Positions 17,696 to 26,962 of a stretch of DNA of 64,000 nt are shown one piece after another. The DNA comes from Planctomycetota bacterium (GTDB taxonomy: Bacteria; Planctomycetota; UBA1135; GCA-002686595). The stretch is from the NCBI GenBank assembly GCA_002683825.1, contig NYUD01000085.1, positions 1 through 64,000 of the forward strand, in the 5' to 3' direction. Made by a program: the position numbers and the translations under genes. Within the stretch, counting starts at the first letter, position 1; every line of letters starts with the position of its first letter. The notes under the pieces were generated by a model. It saw only the letters and a list, made by a program, of their open reading frames with translations. It had not been told where the DNA came from and made no database searches.

Positions 17696-18381
17696 CTTTT
17701 TTCCTCAGCCTTTTGCTTCTGTTTAGCTCCGATTTCGAGCGTGGTGTCGAAGCCTACAGGGCGCAGCGCTTCGACGAAGCCCACGCACTTTTTGAAGCTG
17801 CCCTGGCGGATTCCGAGGTAGCCAAGGGGCCCGTGTTGCACAACCTGGGCAACTGCGCGTACCGCCTCGGACGGTTCCCCGAGGCTATCGGCTACTACGC
17901 TCGAGCCTCCCTGCGGATGCCCTTCGATCCCGAACCACGGGCCTGTTTGAACCTGGCCCGGAGAGAGCTTGGGCTCGAGTCTCTTGCGCCGACCGCTGGA
18001 GAGCCCTTCGCCAGATTCGATCGCTTGCCGAACGCCACGCGGCTGTGGTTGGTGGGGACACTGCAATTTCTCGCACTGTCCGGGGTCGTCCTGCTGCGGC
18101 GCCGAACCGCACGCCTGACCATGTTCGGTGTGCTGTGCGTCTCGCTGGTGGGGGCGGCGCGACTCGTACAAACCCATTTCGATTCGCCTTCGCTTGAAGG
18201 TGTCATCGTCGCCGACGAAGTGTCGCTTCGACGCGAACCCCACACCAACCTGGGCATCCTCCTCGAACTCAAAGCCGGAGCGATCGTTCGGGTCGAGGAG
18301 TATTCCGATCGCTGGGTGCGCATCGTTCACCCGCAGGGAAGCGGCTGGATCGACCGGTTGGGTCTGGCATTGATCGACTGA
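17692..18381 (+). CDS. batE: TPR and SH3-like protein BatE
   Basis: 229 residues from a GTG overlapping the batD stop by 4 bases. The order is: signal-like N terminus, TPR segment (GPVLHNLGNCAYRLGRFPEAIGYYARA), two membrane helices around residues 120-160, and a C-terminal SH3-type domain (EVSLRREPHTNLGILLELKAGAIVRVEEYSDRW). This architecture is that of BatE, which closes the eight-gene operon. About 60 bases separate it from the metalloprotease gene. Confidence 0.85.
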   Translation: MTFFLSLLLLFSSDFERGVEAYRAQRFDEAHALFEAALADSEVAKGPVLHNLGNCAYRLGRFPEAIGYYARASLRMPFDPEPRACLNLARRELGLESLAPTAGEPFARFDRLPNATRLWLVGTLQFLALSGVVLLRRRTARLTMFGVLCVSLVGAARLVQTHFDSPSLEGVIVADEVSLRREPHTNLGILLELKAGAIVRVEEYSDRWVRIVHPQGSGWIDRLGLALID

Positions 18382-18444
18382 AGAGCCCGGCATTGCGGCT
18401 ACAATCCCCCGACAGGATCGCACCGATTGTTGAAGGATCGCGCC

Positions 18445-21129
18445 ATGAATTTCGAACGCAGCCTGACCGTTCTCGTTCTCGCCTGTTCAGGCGGCGGCTG
18501 CGCGAGTTCGGCCGCGGGATCGGAGAGCGGGCCTGCAACACGGTCCCAGGCCGCGCACGACGGAGCGAAGTCGATCGCGCAGGTCGTGGAAGGGACCGAG
18601 CGGTTCTCCGGTCTTCTGACCGTCTATCGATCCACCGAAAAGCTCTTCCTGGGACTGGACGAGGCTGCTCTGGGTGAAGAGCTGGGATTCACGGCGCAAC
18701 TGGTCGATTCGGTCGGTGATTGGTCGCTTCGCGGCGCGGAATTGGACACCCAGATCGTCCGCTGGGAACTCCATGGGGGTCGGGTTGTACTGACCAAGCG
18801 GAACCTGGATTTTCGCGCCAGCGGTGCTTCGAGCCTCGATTCCGTGGTCGACAAGAGCTTTCCCGATTCACCGGTTTTCCAGGCGGACCGCATTCCCGTC
18901 ATCGAAGATGGTTTCGTTCTGTTCGAAGCCGAAAAACTATTCGGTCCGAAGTTGGTCGAGATCTTGCCCGCGGCGAGCGGGTTCTCCGGCCGGCCGGGCT
19001 CCACCACGATCCGCTCCGTCAAGGCGTTTTCGGACAATGTCGTGGTACGGGTCGGCTACCGCTTTGAGAAGAACGGCAAGATCTCAGCGCGCGGATCGAA
19101 CTCGCCCTTCGAGCGCTTCATGGGCCCTGGCCGGCTGCCCGATGCCCACAACGTCGCGGTGACCGTCGACTATCACTTTTTTCGTTTACCGGAAGACGAT
19201 TACGCCATGCGTCATGCAGATGAACGCATCGGCGGGATGACGACTTCTTTCAAGGAGTACGAGGGCATCGACAAGCGTGACTCGGCTTTCCGGCACATCT
19301 TGGTGCGCTGGGATCTTCGCAAGCAAGATCCGGAAGCGGTCGCCTCTCCCCCCGTCGAGCCGATCGTCTTCTACGTGGACCGCGGCGTGCCCGAGGAATG
19401 GCGTCCGTTGATCCACGAGGGAGCTCTCTGGTGGAACAGGGCTTTCGAGGACATCGGGTTTGTCGACGCGGTTCAGGTACTGGATCAACCCGATGACCCG
19501 GACTGGGATCCTGCGGATCTGCGACATTCGATGATCTACTGGAATCTCTCCGACAACCTCATCTTCAGCGGGATGGCCGGGCCCATGTACTCGGATCCCC
19601 GTACGGGTAAGACGCTGCGGGCCAACGTCTATCTCAATGGTGAGTTTCCATCCTATGCCCTGCACCGCTACCTGGTGTACGCCTGGTGGCGCGCGCCCGT
19701 GTCCGGTTTGAACGACCAGGGGGAAGACCGAGGGCTGACCCCCGCATCGATACGCGAGTTCATGCGCTCGTTGCGAGATCAACCAGGTTTCTGCGATCGC
19801 TCCGCATCGTTTTCCAGCCAGCTCGCCTTCGCACGTCTCGTCCTGCAAGCTCGCGGACGCATTCGGCCCGGAACCCCCGAAGCCAAGCGTTTTGCACAAG
19901 AGGCTTTTCGCCAGCTCGTGGCGCACGAAGTCGGGCACGCGCTCGGCTTTCCCCACAACTGGAAAGCAAGCCTCGGTTCGACCTGGGAGGATCTCGAGCA
20001 CAACCGGGTGACGGGGAGTGCGTCGAAGGGTGCGGTCTTTTCGACCTCCGTGATGGACTACAACCCGATCTACATCGCTCCCCAGGGCATGGAGCAGGGG
20101 GACTACTTCATGAAGGAGGTGGGTTCCTATGATCGTCTGGCCGTCGAGTACATTTACCGTCCCTTCCACGGCCTCTCGCCGGCGAGTGAGGCGCGCTCGC
20201 TGGACGCGATCGCCGCGCGAGCCGAGATCGAGCCGGGGCTGGCGTTCGATGGCGGCGGTCTAGGTCATATCGACCCGACGACCAGTGCAGATGACCTCGG
20301 CAATGACCCCGTGGCTTTTGCGGATTCGCGTCTGCGGATGCTGCGAGAGGAGGTCTTGCCACATCTGCCGGAGTTGGTTTTGGCCGAGGGTCACGATTAT
20401 CAGTACATACGCCAGGCGCTCGATTCGGCGATATTCAGCGTGGCCATGGACTACATCGATCTACTTGCGCGTCACGTAGGCGGGCAGGTGCTGATGCGTC
20501 GGGTGGCCAACTCCGAGGCGTCTCCCGCGGGCGGACCTCCACCGATCCGGCCGATCGATGCCGGCGTTCAGCGCCGCGCCATCGCAGCACTGAGCGAGCA
20601 CGTGTTCGCACCAGGAGCCTTCACCCTTACACCGGGGACGTTGTCGATGCTGAAGGCCGACATGCAGCGCGACTGGAACTACCCGTGGAGGTATGAAAAC
20701 GACTACGACGTGGGCTCGAGGATCCGCGGGCTGTTCCAGTCCGCCTGGGATACGCTGCTCGAACCGGCGCGCCTCGCCCGCGTGCTCGACAACGAACGTC
20801 GTGTAGCTGAAGACGAAGATCGTTACACCCTGCCGGAGTTTTTCGACACCCTGGCCGCCATTGTCTTCGGCGAGCCGACTCCGTTGGACGCCGAACGACG
20901 CGCGATGCAGCGCATGTGGGTCGACGAACTCATCCGGCTCGCTTTCAAGCCGCGCAAGGGGACGCCTGCTGAAGCATCTCAGCTCGCTCGGCGATCGCTG
21001 GAGCGCGTCCTCCTGACGCTTTCCGACGCCAATGTCGAGGATGCCTACGATGAGGCTCACATCAATGATTTGCGCGACCGAATCACCTCATTGCTGGAAG
21101 CTCGGGTCCAGATAGGGCCCCTCAGATAG
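18445..21129 (+). CDS. Zinc-dependent metalloprotease (DUF5117/DUF4953 type), lipoprotein
   Basis: 894 residues. The ATG at 18445 has AAGGA seven bases upstream and gives a lipoprotein-like signal with Cys near residue 19 (GGGC). The extended zinc motif is His494-Glu-x-x-His498-x-x-Gly-x-x-His504, and SVMDYNP about 30 residues later is the Met-turn, so this is a metzincin. Length and flanking segments (YGIDKRDSAFRH-like strand, YVDRGVPEEWRPLIHEGALWWNRAFEDIGF) match the DUF5117-DUF4953 family of surface proteases common in Bacteroidetes and Planctomycetes-type genomes. The substrate is unknown. Confidence 0.85.
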   Translation: MNFERSLTVLVLACSGGGCASSAAGSESGPATRSQAAHDGAKSIAQVVEGTERFSGLLTVYRSTEKLFLGLDEAALGEELGFTAQLVDSVGDWSLRGAELDTQIVRWELHGGRVVLTKRNLDFRASGASSLDSVVDKSFPDSPVFQADRIPVIEDGFVLFEAEKLFGPKLVEILPAASGFSGRPGSTTIRSVKAFSDNVVVRVGYRFEKNGKISARGSNSPFERFMGPGRLPDAHNVAVTVDYHFFRLPEDDYAMRHADERIGGMTTSFKEYEGIDKRDSAFRHILVRWDLRKQDPEAVASPPVEPIVFYVDRGVPEEWRPLIHEGALWWNRAFEDIGFVDAVQVLDQPDDPDWDPADLRHSMIYWNLSDNLIFSGMAGPMYSDPRTGKTLRANVYLNGEFPSYALHRYLVYAWWRAPVSGLNDQGEDRGLTPASIREFMRSLRDQPGFCDRSASFSSQLAFARLVLQARGRIRPGTPEAKRFAQEAFRQLVAHEVGHALGFPHNWKASLGSTWEDLEHNRVTGSASKGAVFSTSVMDYNPIYIAPQGMEQGDYFMKEVGSYDRLAVEYIYRPFHGLSPASEARSLDAIAARAEIEPGLAFDGGGLGHIDPTTSADDLGNDPVAFADSRLRMLREEVLPHLPELVLAEGHDYQYIRQALDSAIFSVAMDYIDLLARHVGGQVLMRRVANSEASPAGGPPPIRPIDAGVQRRAIAALSEHVFAPGAFTLTPGTLSMLKADMQRDWNYPWRYENDYDVGSRIRGLFQSAWDTLLEPARLARVLDNERRVAEDEDRYTLPEFFDTLAAIVFGEPTPLDAERRAMQRMWVDELIRLAFKPRKGTPAEASQLARRSLERVLLTLSDANVEDAYDEAHINDLRDRITSLLEARVQIGPLR

Positions 21130-21229
21130 CGGCCCCGATGAAGTTCTTCGTCGCCTGGAGGCGATCACCGCTCGGGCTTCTTCTGGCTGGTCGATAAAGA
21201 CGATGGGGTCCGAGCATCCCGGTGCTGCG

Positions 21230-21847
21230 TTACGAGTTCTGGTTTCGAGCGATGCGCGCGCGGGCCGCGGTTCGATCGCGTAGCTCCCTTTCGAAGTCCT
21301 CGGAATCCCGCAGCGCGACCTCGAAGACCATCCGCACCTCCTCCGAGTACTCCGCAGAAACGGGCTCGATCTTGCGGGCGGCAAGCAAGCCCTGGACCGC
21401 TCCCGAGCAGTCATAGGGGAATGCAACGTGCAGAGCCACCGTGACGACATGGACGCGTTTCGGAGCCAGATCCAGGGCGCGTGCCGCGCAGCCGCCGTAA
21501 GCACGGATCAGGCCACCGACACCCAGCTTGGTTCCCCCGTAATAGCGGGTGACGACGCAGGCCGTGTCGGTCAATCCGTGCCCCTCGATCTGCTGGAGGA
21601 TCGGACGACCGGCGGAACCGCCCGGCTCGCCGTCGTCGCTGAAGCGAAACCTGTCGCAGGGACGCCCGACCCGATAGGCCCAGCAGTGATGGGTGGCGCT
21701 CGGCCCCTCGGTTCGTACCCGTGCGACGAACGTCTCGGCTTCCTCCGGGGTCGTAGCTGGAGCGAGCGATGCGATGAAGCGCGATCCCTTGGTGGGGTCG
21801 GTTTCGTGCCGGAATTCCTCCGCCAGAACGTCGTACTCGTCCGCCAC
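21230..21847 (-). CDS. YigZ/IMPACT family protein (UPF0029)
   Basis: 205 residues from a GTG start. KGSRFIASLAPATTPEEAETF, HHCWAYRV, FSDDGEPGGSAGRPIL and VTRYYGGTKLGVGGLIRAYG are the family signatures. The N-terminal IMPACT domain is followed by a short C-terminal ferredoxin-like domain (DUF1949 type). YigZ proteins are cytosolic and linked to translation or stress control in eukaryotic relatives; the bacterial role is unclear. It lies tail to tail with the metalloprotease gene. Confidence 0.88.
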   Translation of the reverse strand: MADEYDVLAEEFRHETDPTKGSRFIASLAPATTPEEAETFVARVRTEGPSATHHCWAYRVGRPCDRFRFSDDGEPGGSAGRPILQQIEGHGLTDTACVVTRYYGGTKLGVGGLIRAYGGCAARALDLAPKRVHVVTVALHVAFPYDCSGAVQGLLAARKIEPVSAEYSEEVRMVFEVALRDSEDFERELRDRTAARARIARNQNS

Positions 21848-21970
21848 TCGGGCGTTGTACCACGGTGGCCGGGAGCGTCACACACTCGCGTGCCGACGAC
21901 CGGACCCCATACCCGACTACGACCGCGTACGCGAGGTGTGGATGCCTCGACGCAATCGAGAAGGTCGGCG

Positions 21971-22456
21971 CTAACCCTGCTTACCGCAGCACTTCTTGAA
22001 TTTCTTGCCGCTACCGCAAAAGCACGGGTCGTTGCGGCCTACCTTTGGGGCCTGGTGAACGACCGGTGCCTGGCGCTCATGCACATGGTGTGTGTTCTTG
22101 CCTGTGCGTACGGTCTCCAGAAATTCGTCCTCGGTTGCTGCCAGGGCGCGGCGGATTTCAAACGCCTGGGGCACCGTTTCGGTCTCTTCGAGGTGTTTGA
22201 GATAGGCCCGCAGGACCGTAGGAACATGTTCGGCCAGGGGATCCCTGCGCTTCAACCGCGCCGGCATCTGATGGCCCAGGGCGACATGAACGTCCTGGTC
22301 GTCAAGCAGCCGCGGCTTCTTTCCCAGGTCGTTGTAGCAGATCGTCAAGAAGATCTCGGCGATGCGGCGCACATCTTCCCGCGTCATTCCCTGAACGTCC
22401 GCATGCTGGGAGTCGAGGAACTCGGAGACGGCTAGGGTTACTTCTTTATTGGCCAT
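21971..22456 (-). CDS. Small protein with C-terminal SEC-C zinc motif
   Basis: 161 residues. The last 25 residues hold the SEC-C motif [19 protein letters not shown], a zinc-binding tail shared with SecA, where it binds SecB and ribosomes. The N-terminal part is helical ([29 protein letters not shown]) and has no family I recognise. It lies 123 bases upstream of yigZ on the same strand. No strong Shine-Dalgarno sequence precedes the ATG. Confidence 0.8.
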   Translation of the reverse strand: MANKEVTLAVSEFLDSQHADVQGMTREDVRRIAEIFLTICYNDLGKKPRLLDDQDVHVALGHQMPARLKRRDPLAEHVPTVLRAYLKHLEETETVPQAFEIRRALAATEDEFLETVRTGKNTHHVHERQAPVVHQAPKVGRNDPCFCGSGKKFKKCCGKQG

Positions 22457-22839
22457 GTTGGAAGTGTCTGCCGCGAGGGGCTTGAGCGCCGCGTTCGCCG
22501 CGCGCGTTCTTCAAAGTCCAGCATCGTTCGAGGCGAACCGGGAACCCAAGCCGGCCGCGTCCGGGCGGACGCGCCATTCTCGAGTTTCTTCTTCCCGGGA
22601 CCCGCCCCCTTGTCCAGCCATCCGCATAGCATGCGTGCGATCGTCTCGTTGTCCAAGGCGATGGGGTGATAGGAGTCGACGAACAGGTGAGAGGCAACGA
22701 GAAACAAGCCCGGAGTTCTCACGTGGGGTCGCGTCGTGGCGACCCGAAAGCACAGCAGGAGGGGCAAGCGCCCGAAGTTCGTCGTCGTGCCTCTCGTCGC
22801 TCGGAAGTCCTGCAGGTACGGAGCCTCGGTTCGGCGCAA
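22438..22839 (-). pseudogene. Probable remnant of an SGNH (GDSL-type) hydrolase C terminus
   Basis: In one frame a segment reads LFVDSYHPIALDNETIARML, which closely resembles block V of SGNH hydrolases (D-x-x-H-P followed by an Ala-rich helix). Upstream in the same frame there is no credible start and a stop at about 22916, and no other frame continues the hydrolase fold. The frame overlaps the start of the SEC-C gene by 19 bases. I read this as a decayed gene end, not a functional protein. Confidence 0.4.
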
Positions 22840-23148
22840 GACCGAGAAGACCGCGAAACCCCCGGGCTCGAACGGGCCGTCGGTGCGCTTCGCGGCGTAA
22901 GGCCGACGTTTCGTTCAGATCGGGGCTCCCGTCGCTTTCCGACTTGAAATCGGGTGTTCTACGTCTCGGAAGTGTCAGAAAGGGCCCGAACCGGTTCCTT
23001 TTTCTTTCCCCGAAGGCCCCAAAAGTCCGAAAAAAATGACGGTTGACGCCTACCTACCTCTGGCCCGAGTCGGGGCAATGCGTCACCCTCTATCCTCTAT
23101 GCCGTCACCACGCTCGACTCCCCGAGACCCCAGCCCCCAAAAGAACCC
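22840..23148. other. Intergenic stretch upstream of the desaturase gene
   Basis: No gene of its own is supported here. Open frames in both directions are short and without family likeness. It contains the decayed sequence upstream of the SGNH remnant and the leader of the desaturase. A TTGACG hexamer at 23043 lacks a convincing -10 partner. Confidence 0.5.
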
Positions 23149-24060
23149 GTGACGACCTCAACTCTATCGGCCCCGCCCGAACCGGTTCAGAAAACCGCGG
23201 TAGTGCGGCATTTGAAGGTGGATTGGATAAACATCCTTTTCATCGGGAGCGTACATCTATTGGCCGTGTTCTCGGTTGTGTACATGGCCGCGATCCATTT
23301 TTCGTGGTGGACCCTCGGGTTGAGCTTCTTGTGGTTTGGTCTCTGCGGCTTTGCCATCACCGGTGGGTATCACCGATTCTTTGCGCACCCCTCTTACAAG
23401 ACCAACCGGATCCTGCAGGCGTTCCACCTTTTCTTTGGAGCGGCGTCGATTCAAAACTCCGCTTTGAAATGGTCGGCGGATCACCGCCGCCATCACTCCC
23501 GCACGGATACAGACCTGGACCCTTACAACATCCGACGCGGTTTCATGTGGGCGCATATCCTCTGGATTTTCTACAAGGATACAGAAGGCGAACTCGAAGG
23601 TGTGAAGGACCTCCAGGCCGATCCGCTGGTGCACTTCCAGCATCGCTACTACCTACCGCTGGTTGCCGTGTCCGGCTTTATCCTGCCGGCAGCCCTGGGG
23701 ATGCTGTGGGGCGACTGGATCGGTGCGTTGCTGGTCGTCGGCTTTCTGCGCCTCGTGGTGCAATGGCATGCGACCTTCGCCGTCAACTCCGTGGCGCATA
23801 CGATCGGCAACCAGCCTTACTCGAAGAAAAACTCGGCCCGCGATAGCTTTTGGACCGCTCTGGTTACCCTGGGCGAGGGGTATCACAACTTCCACCATAA
23901 GTTTCAGCTGGACTATCGGAACGGGATAAGGTGGTACCAGTTCGACCCCACCAAGTGGGCGATCTGGTCGCTGTCCTGCCTGGGAATCACTGGCGATCTG
24001 CGTCGGACTCCCGAATCCAAGATCCGACAGGCCCGTCAGTCGGTCCTGGCGGTCGACTGA
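23149..24060 (+). CDS. Membrane acyl-CoA desaturase (delta-9 type)
   Basis: 303 residues from a GTG start. Four membrane helices (about 28-48, 54-72, 165-185 and 187-203) surround the di-iron site. The three histidine boxes are H75-RFFAH80, H112-RRHH116 and H246-NFHH250, with the NSVAHTIG loop between. The length and boxes match stearoyl-CoA 9-desaturases, which introduce a double bond into saturated acyl chains using O2 and an electron donor. It lies convergent with the polyferredoxin gene, a possible but unproven electron source. Confidence 0.93.
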   Translation: MTTSTLSAPPEPVQKTAVVRHLKVDWINILFIGSVHLLAVFSVVYMAAIHFSWWTLGLSFLWFGLCGFAITGGYHRFFAHPSYKTNRILQAFHLFFGAASIQNSALKWSADHRRHHSRTDTDLDPYNIRRGFMWAHILWIFYKDTEGELEGVKDLQADPLVHFQHRYYLPLVAVSGFILPAALGMLWGDWIGALLVVGFLRLVVQWHATFAVNSVAHTIGNQPYSKKNSARDSFWTALVTLGEGYHNFHHKFQLDYRNGIRWYQFDPTKWAIWSLSCLGITGDLRRTPESKIRQARQSVLAVD

Positions 24061-24083
24061 CCCTGGAGCTGCCTTGGAGCAGA

Positions 24084-24104
24084 GCTCGGCCGGACCGGCC
24101 GAGC
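24084..24104. terminator. Strong palindrome between convergent genes
   Basis: A perfect 10-base inverted repeat (GCTCGGCCGG / CCGGCCGAGC) around a single A lies in the 45 bases between the desaturase stop and the convergent polyferredoxin stop. It could end transcription in both directions. No T tract follows on either strand, so intrinsic termination would be weak. Confidence 0.5.
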
Positions 24105-24105
24105 C

Positions 24106-26031
24106 CTATTGACCGAACTTATCGATCAGCTCTTTCTCGTAGGCGCGTGCAGCGGGTGCCGAAATCCAACCCTTGACGAGTGCGTTCTGAACCTCTGTTC
24201 GCGCAGCTCCCGTCTCTCCGTTTTGTAGCCGGGAAATGATCAAGAGTTCGAGGTTGTCCAAGCCCTTCGGGGCCAGCTCCAAAGCGAGTTGGAAGTGGGG
24301 GATCGCCTCCGCGAAACGCTCTTGTCCGAGGAGGATTCTCCCGAGGTTTTCGTGGGCCGGCACTCGATCGGGATCGAGACGCAGCGTTTCTTGGAACGCA
24401 TCGATGGCCTCCGCGTTCTTGCCGCTCTGCCCAAGGACGATACCGAGGTTGAAGTAAAGGGCGGGGTTGTTCGGGCTGTTGACGATCGCTTCTTCATAGG
24501 TTTCGCGGGAGCGATCCACCTCCCCCATGCCCCACAACAGCTGTGCGAGACGGTTGTACCCATCCGGGCTGGGATGGTGTTCCAGGGCTTTCTCCCAGGC
24601 CTGGACCGCCTCTTCAGCGCGCCCGCGGGACTGGAAGAAGCGTGCGAGGTCGCCGAGCAGGAAGGCATTGTCCGGACGTTCTTCGAGAAGCTCGAGGGCC
24701 CGCGCTTCGAATTCCTCATCATTGCCGTCGAGAAGGTGAAACCACGCCAGGCGGAGGTCGTTGGAGGGTGTTTTCAGCAGTCCATAACGTCCGACGAAGC
24801 GAGCGTGGTCGATGGCCTTCGCCACCTTGCGAGATTCCTTTTCCTCCAGTTCGATCTGGGTGTACAGAGCCCGCTCTTGAAGCTCATGCGTGTCATTGAA
24901 CAACCGCTTGCTCATGAAAGAGTGGTACTGAACGGCTCCGCTGTGTGCCATCCCCATCAGTGTCAGGGCCATCGCGCCCACGAAGACCTTGCCCGAGCTC
25001 GTCAGATGTCCCCCCCGTTTCAGCGCTCGCTTCCCCAGGGACAGGTTGCGTGAGAAGGGGGTCTTGGCAAGGATCAAGAAAAGATAGGCGAGAATCGTTG
25101 CGATGCCGAGTGCGAGCAGGAATGGGATCATCCCGTAAAGACCGCGGAAGACAAGGAGCGTCACGAGGAAGGCTACACCCAGAGCGGCCTCTTCGCCCCA
25201 CGAGTAGGACGTCTTCTTTTTCCACGCCGCCCGCGCCCGCTTGGCAATCGCGGGTTTTCCAAATCCGAAGTAAAGGGCGTTCGTCGGACACACCGACACG
25301 CAATCCAGACACTTCATGCAGCCCGGGTCGACCACCATGCCGTGATCACGAACCTCCTCGTGAACGCGAACGTTTGAGGTGCAGGTTGCCGTACAGTGCG
25401 CGTGGCCCGCGCAGGCATCGGTGACGCGAATACTGCCGGTCGCCAGCCTGTCGGCAACCCCGAAAAATGCACCGTAAGGGCAGGCGTAGGTGCAGAACCC
25501 CTTCGCTCCGATGAAGTAGATGATCAAGCCCCCGGTGACAGCGAACGTCAAGAGGGCCACCGGCCAGGGCGGGAAGGTCTCCCAGAATTCCGTTTTCAGG
25601 AGCGCCAGCCGGGTCGAACCGACATCTGCGCCGCTCCAGATTCGATAGCACAGGGGCCATAAGAACATGTAGAACGCAACGAAGAGCGGAACGACGGCAA
25701 GCAAGCGCGAGCGCATCGGCTTGGGACGCACCCCGAACCTGGTCAAGAGCCACAGGCTGAGATCCTGCAGCGCGACCAGGTGGCAGGCCCAACCGCAAAA
25801 CCAACGCCCCAGAATCAGGGTCGAGAGGATCGCCAGCGCGAAGAAAACAAAACCTGCATTGATGATGCCGTGCTTGGAAAACTCCATCGCCTCCGAAGGT
25901 TCGAGCGGAGACAGCGTCGACTTGCTCATCTGCCATTGGGCGATGTGCACGGCGATGAGCACGTGGACCAGAATCAGGACAATGGCCCGTTTCTTCTTAT
26001 TCTTGGAGCGGCGGATTTGGGGGGGGGTCAC
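24106..26031 (-). CDS. NapH/CcoG-like membrane polyferredoxin fused to TPR domain
   Basis: 641 residues from a GTG. The N-terminal 340 residues hold about six membrane helices, two CxxxCP-type motifs (FCGWACH near residue 78 and FCTYACP near 183) and a ferredoxin domain with CAGHAHCTATC and CMKCLDCVSVCP cluster motifs. This is the NapH/RdxA/CcoG pattern, which passes electrons from quinols or assembles metal centres. Residues about 420-640 are TPR repeats (ALYFNLGIVLGQSGKNAEAIDAFQETLRLDP). The fusion is unusual; NapH and CcoG proteins do not normally carry TPRs. The partner protein is unknown. Confidence 0.82.
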   Translation of the reverse strand: MTPPQIRRSKNKKKRAIVLILVHVLIAVHIAQWQMSKSTLSPLEPSEAMEFSKHGIINAGFVFFALAILSTLILGRWFCGWACHLVALQDLSLWLLTRFGVRPKPMRSRLLAVVPLFVAFYMFLWPLCYRIWSGADVGSTRLALLKTEFWETFPPWPVALLTFAVTGGLIIYFIGAKGFCTYACPYGAFFGVADRLATGSIRVTDACAGHAHCTATCTSNVRVHEEVRDHGMVVDPGCMKCLDCVSVCPTNALYFGFGKPAIAKRARAAWKKKTSYSWGEEAALGVAFLVTLLVFRGLYGMIPFLLALGIATILAYLFLILAKTPFSRNLSLGKRALKRGGHLTSSGKVFVGAMALTLMGMAHSGAVQYHSFMSKRLFNDTHELQERALYTQIELEEKESRKVAKAIDHARFVGRYGLLKTPSNDLRLAWFHLLDGNDEEFEARALELLEERPDNAFLLGDLARFFQSRGRAEEAVQAWEKALEHHPSPDGYNRLAQLLWGMGEVDRSRETYEEAIVNSPNNPALYFNLGIVLGQSGKNAEAIDAFQETLRLDPDRVPAHENLGRILLGQERFAEAIPHFQLALELAPKGLDNLELLIISRLQNGETGAARTEVQNALVKGWISAPAARAYEKELIDKFGQ

Positions 26032-26498
26032 GCCCTTTTAGAAGAAGCCCCCTTCGTGGTCTTTGTCAACAGCAGTGGGGGGCTCTTTGTGCCGCCGACC
26101 CCTCAATCTCCCGGCACAGGGAGTCAAAAGCGAGCTCGGGGCTGGTCCTTGACCGTTTCCCTCAGGAGCCGAAGGGGCGAGTGAGCCGGGGTTGGAAAGG
26201 GACCACGAAGGGGGCTTCGAACCGTCGCCAGGAGACGATTCAGGAGTGCGTCTGGTGTCACACCCACCTACAGTCGCAACGTGTGGGTTGCGCTTCGCCA
26301 GGCCGTTCCTTTGGAGCGCCGTCGGAGTATGCCGGACCTTGCGCCTTTGAAGGTGGGAGTCTAGAGTTTGACATCGTAGCGCTCTGGGGGTGCGGGGTTA
26401 TGTCGTGCGTTTAGGGTCTTGCGAATAGGCCGCGAGCCTGGGCCTCTCCGTGGTGGTTAGGTCAGTGATTGCACAACGGAAAGGAATCTATAAGGACA
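26032..26498. other. 467-base intergenic region before the RRM gene
   Basis: No coding region is supported. A perfect TTGACA hexamer at 26368-26373 could be a -35 element, but no good -10 lies 16-18 bases further. The long leader (about 125 bases from that point) recalls the long 5' leaders of cold-regulated RNA-binding-protein genes; this is an analogy, not something seen. Confidence 0.4.
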
Positions 26499-26774
26499 GT
26501 GGGAACTCGTCTCTACATCGGCAGCTTGAATTTCGACACAAGCGAGGACACCCTGCGCGCGGCTCTCGAGGAAGACGGACGCGGCGTCAAGAGCGTCACG
26601 GTCATGTACGACCGTGACACCGGACGCCCCCGTGGCTTTGCCTTTGCCGACATGGCTTCAGACGGCGATGCCCAGTCGGCGATCGACGCCCTCGACGGGA
26701 AGGACCTCGACGGTCGTAACCTGAAGGTGAACGAAGCGCGCGAACGTTCCCCCCGCCCGGGCGGCGGAGGCTGA
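26499..26774 (+). CDS. Single-RRM RNA-binding protein
   Basis: 91 residues. It starts at a GTG just after a TAAGGA element, giving the family N terminus VGTRLYIGSLNF. One RRM fold is present: RNP2 is LYIGSL and RNP1 is RPRGFAFADM; the helix DGDAQSAIDALDGKDLDGR follows. A short Arg/Gly/Pro tail ends the protein. Such glycine-tailed RRM proteins bind single-stranded RNA and are often cold-induced. It is followed by a terminator-like hairpin. Confidence 0.9.
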   Translation: MGTRLYIGSLNFDTSEDTLRAALEEDGRGVKSVTVMYDRDTGRPRGFAFADMASDGDAQSAIDALDGKDLDGRNLKVNEARERSPRPGGGG

Positions 26775-26806
26775 AGTCGCGAGCGCTGATAACAAAGCGC
26801 GAACAC

Positions 26807-26848
26807 CGGGCACCCGTGGGTCTCTCGTCCGGGGGGCCCGTTTTCTTG
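26807..26848 (+). terminator. Terminator-like hairpin after the RRM gene
   Basis: CGGGCACCC (26807-26815) pairs with GGGGGCCCG (26832-26840), with one A-G mismatch, and is followed directly by TTTTCTT. This is a reasonable intrinsic terminator and separates the RRM gene from the nine-gene operon that begins at 26963. Confidence 0.6.
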
Positions 26849-26962
26849 TTAGGCGCCTGGTTTTCAGCGTATGGAGCCTGTTCAAGATGGGGCTCGATAT
26901 CCCGCTCGGTATCCGTTCTCTCTAACCTATGGGGGCCATCCGCGGTTACCCGACCGATCTCC

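Noticed and set aside
22449-23039. A plus-strand 196-codon frame in the gap before the desaturase
   Set aside because: Arg/Ser-rich translation without domain, start context or conservation signs.
26200-26235. A T-loop-like string (GGTTCGAAGCC on the minus strand) suggesting a tRNA
   Set aside because: The flanking bases do not pair as a T stem, and no acceptor or anticodon stem can be drawn.
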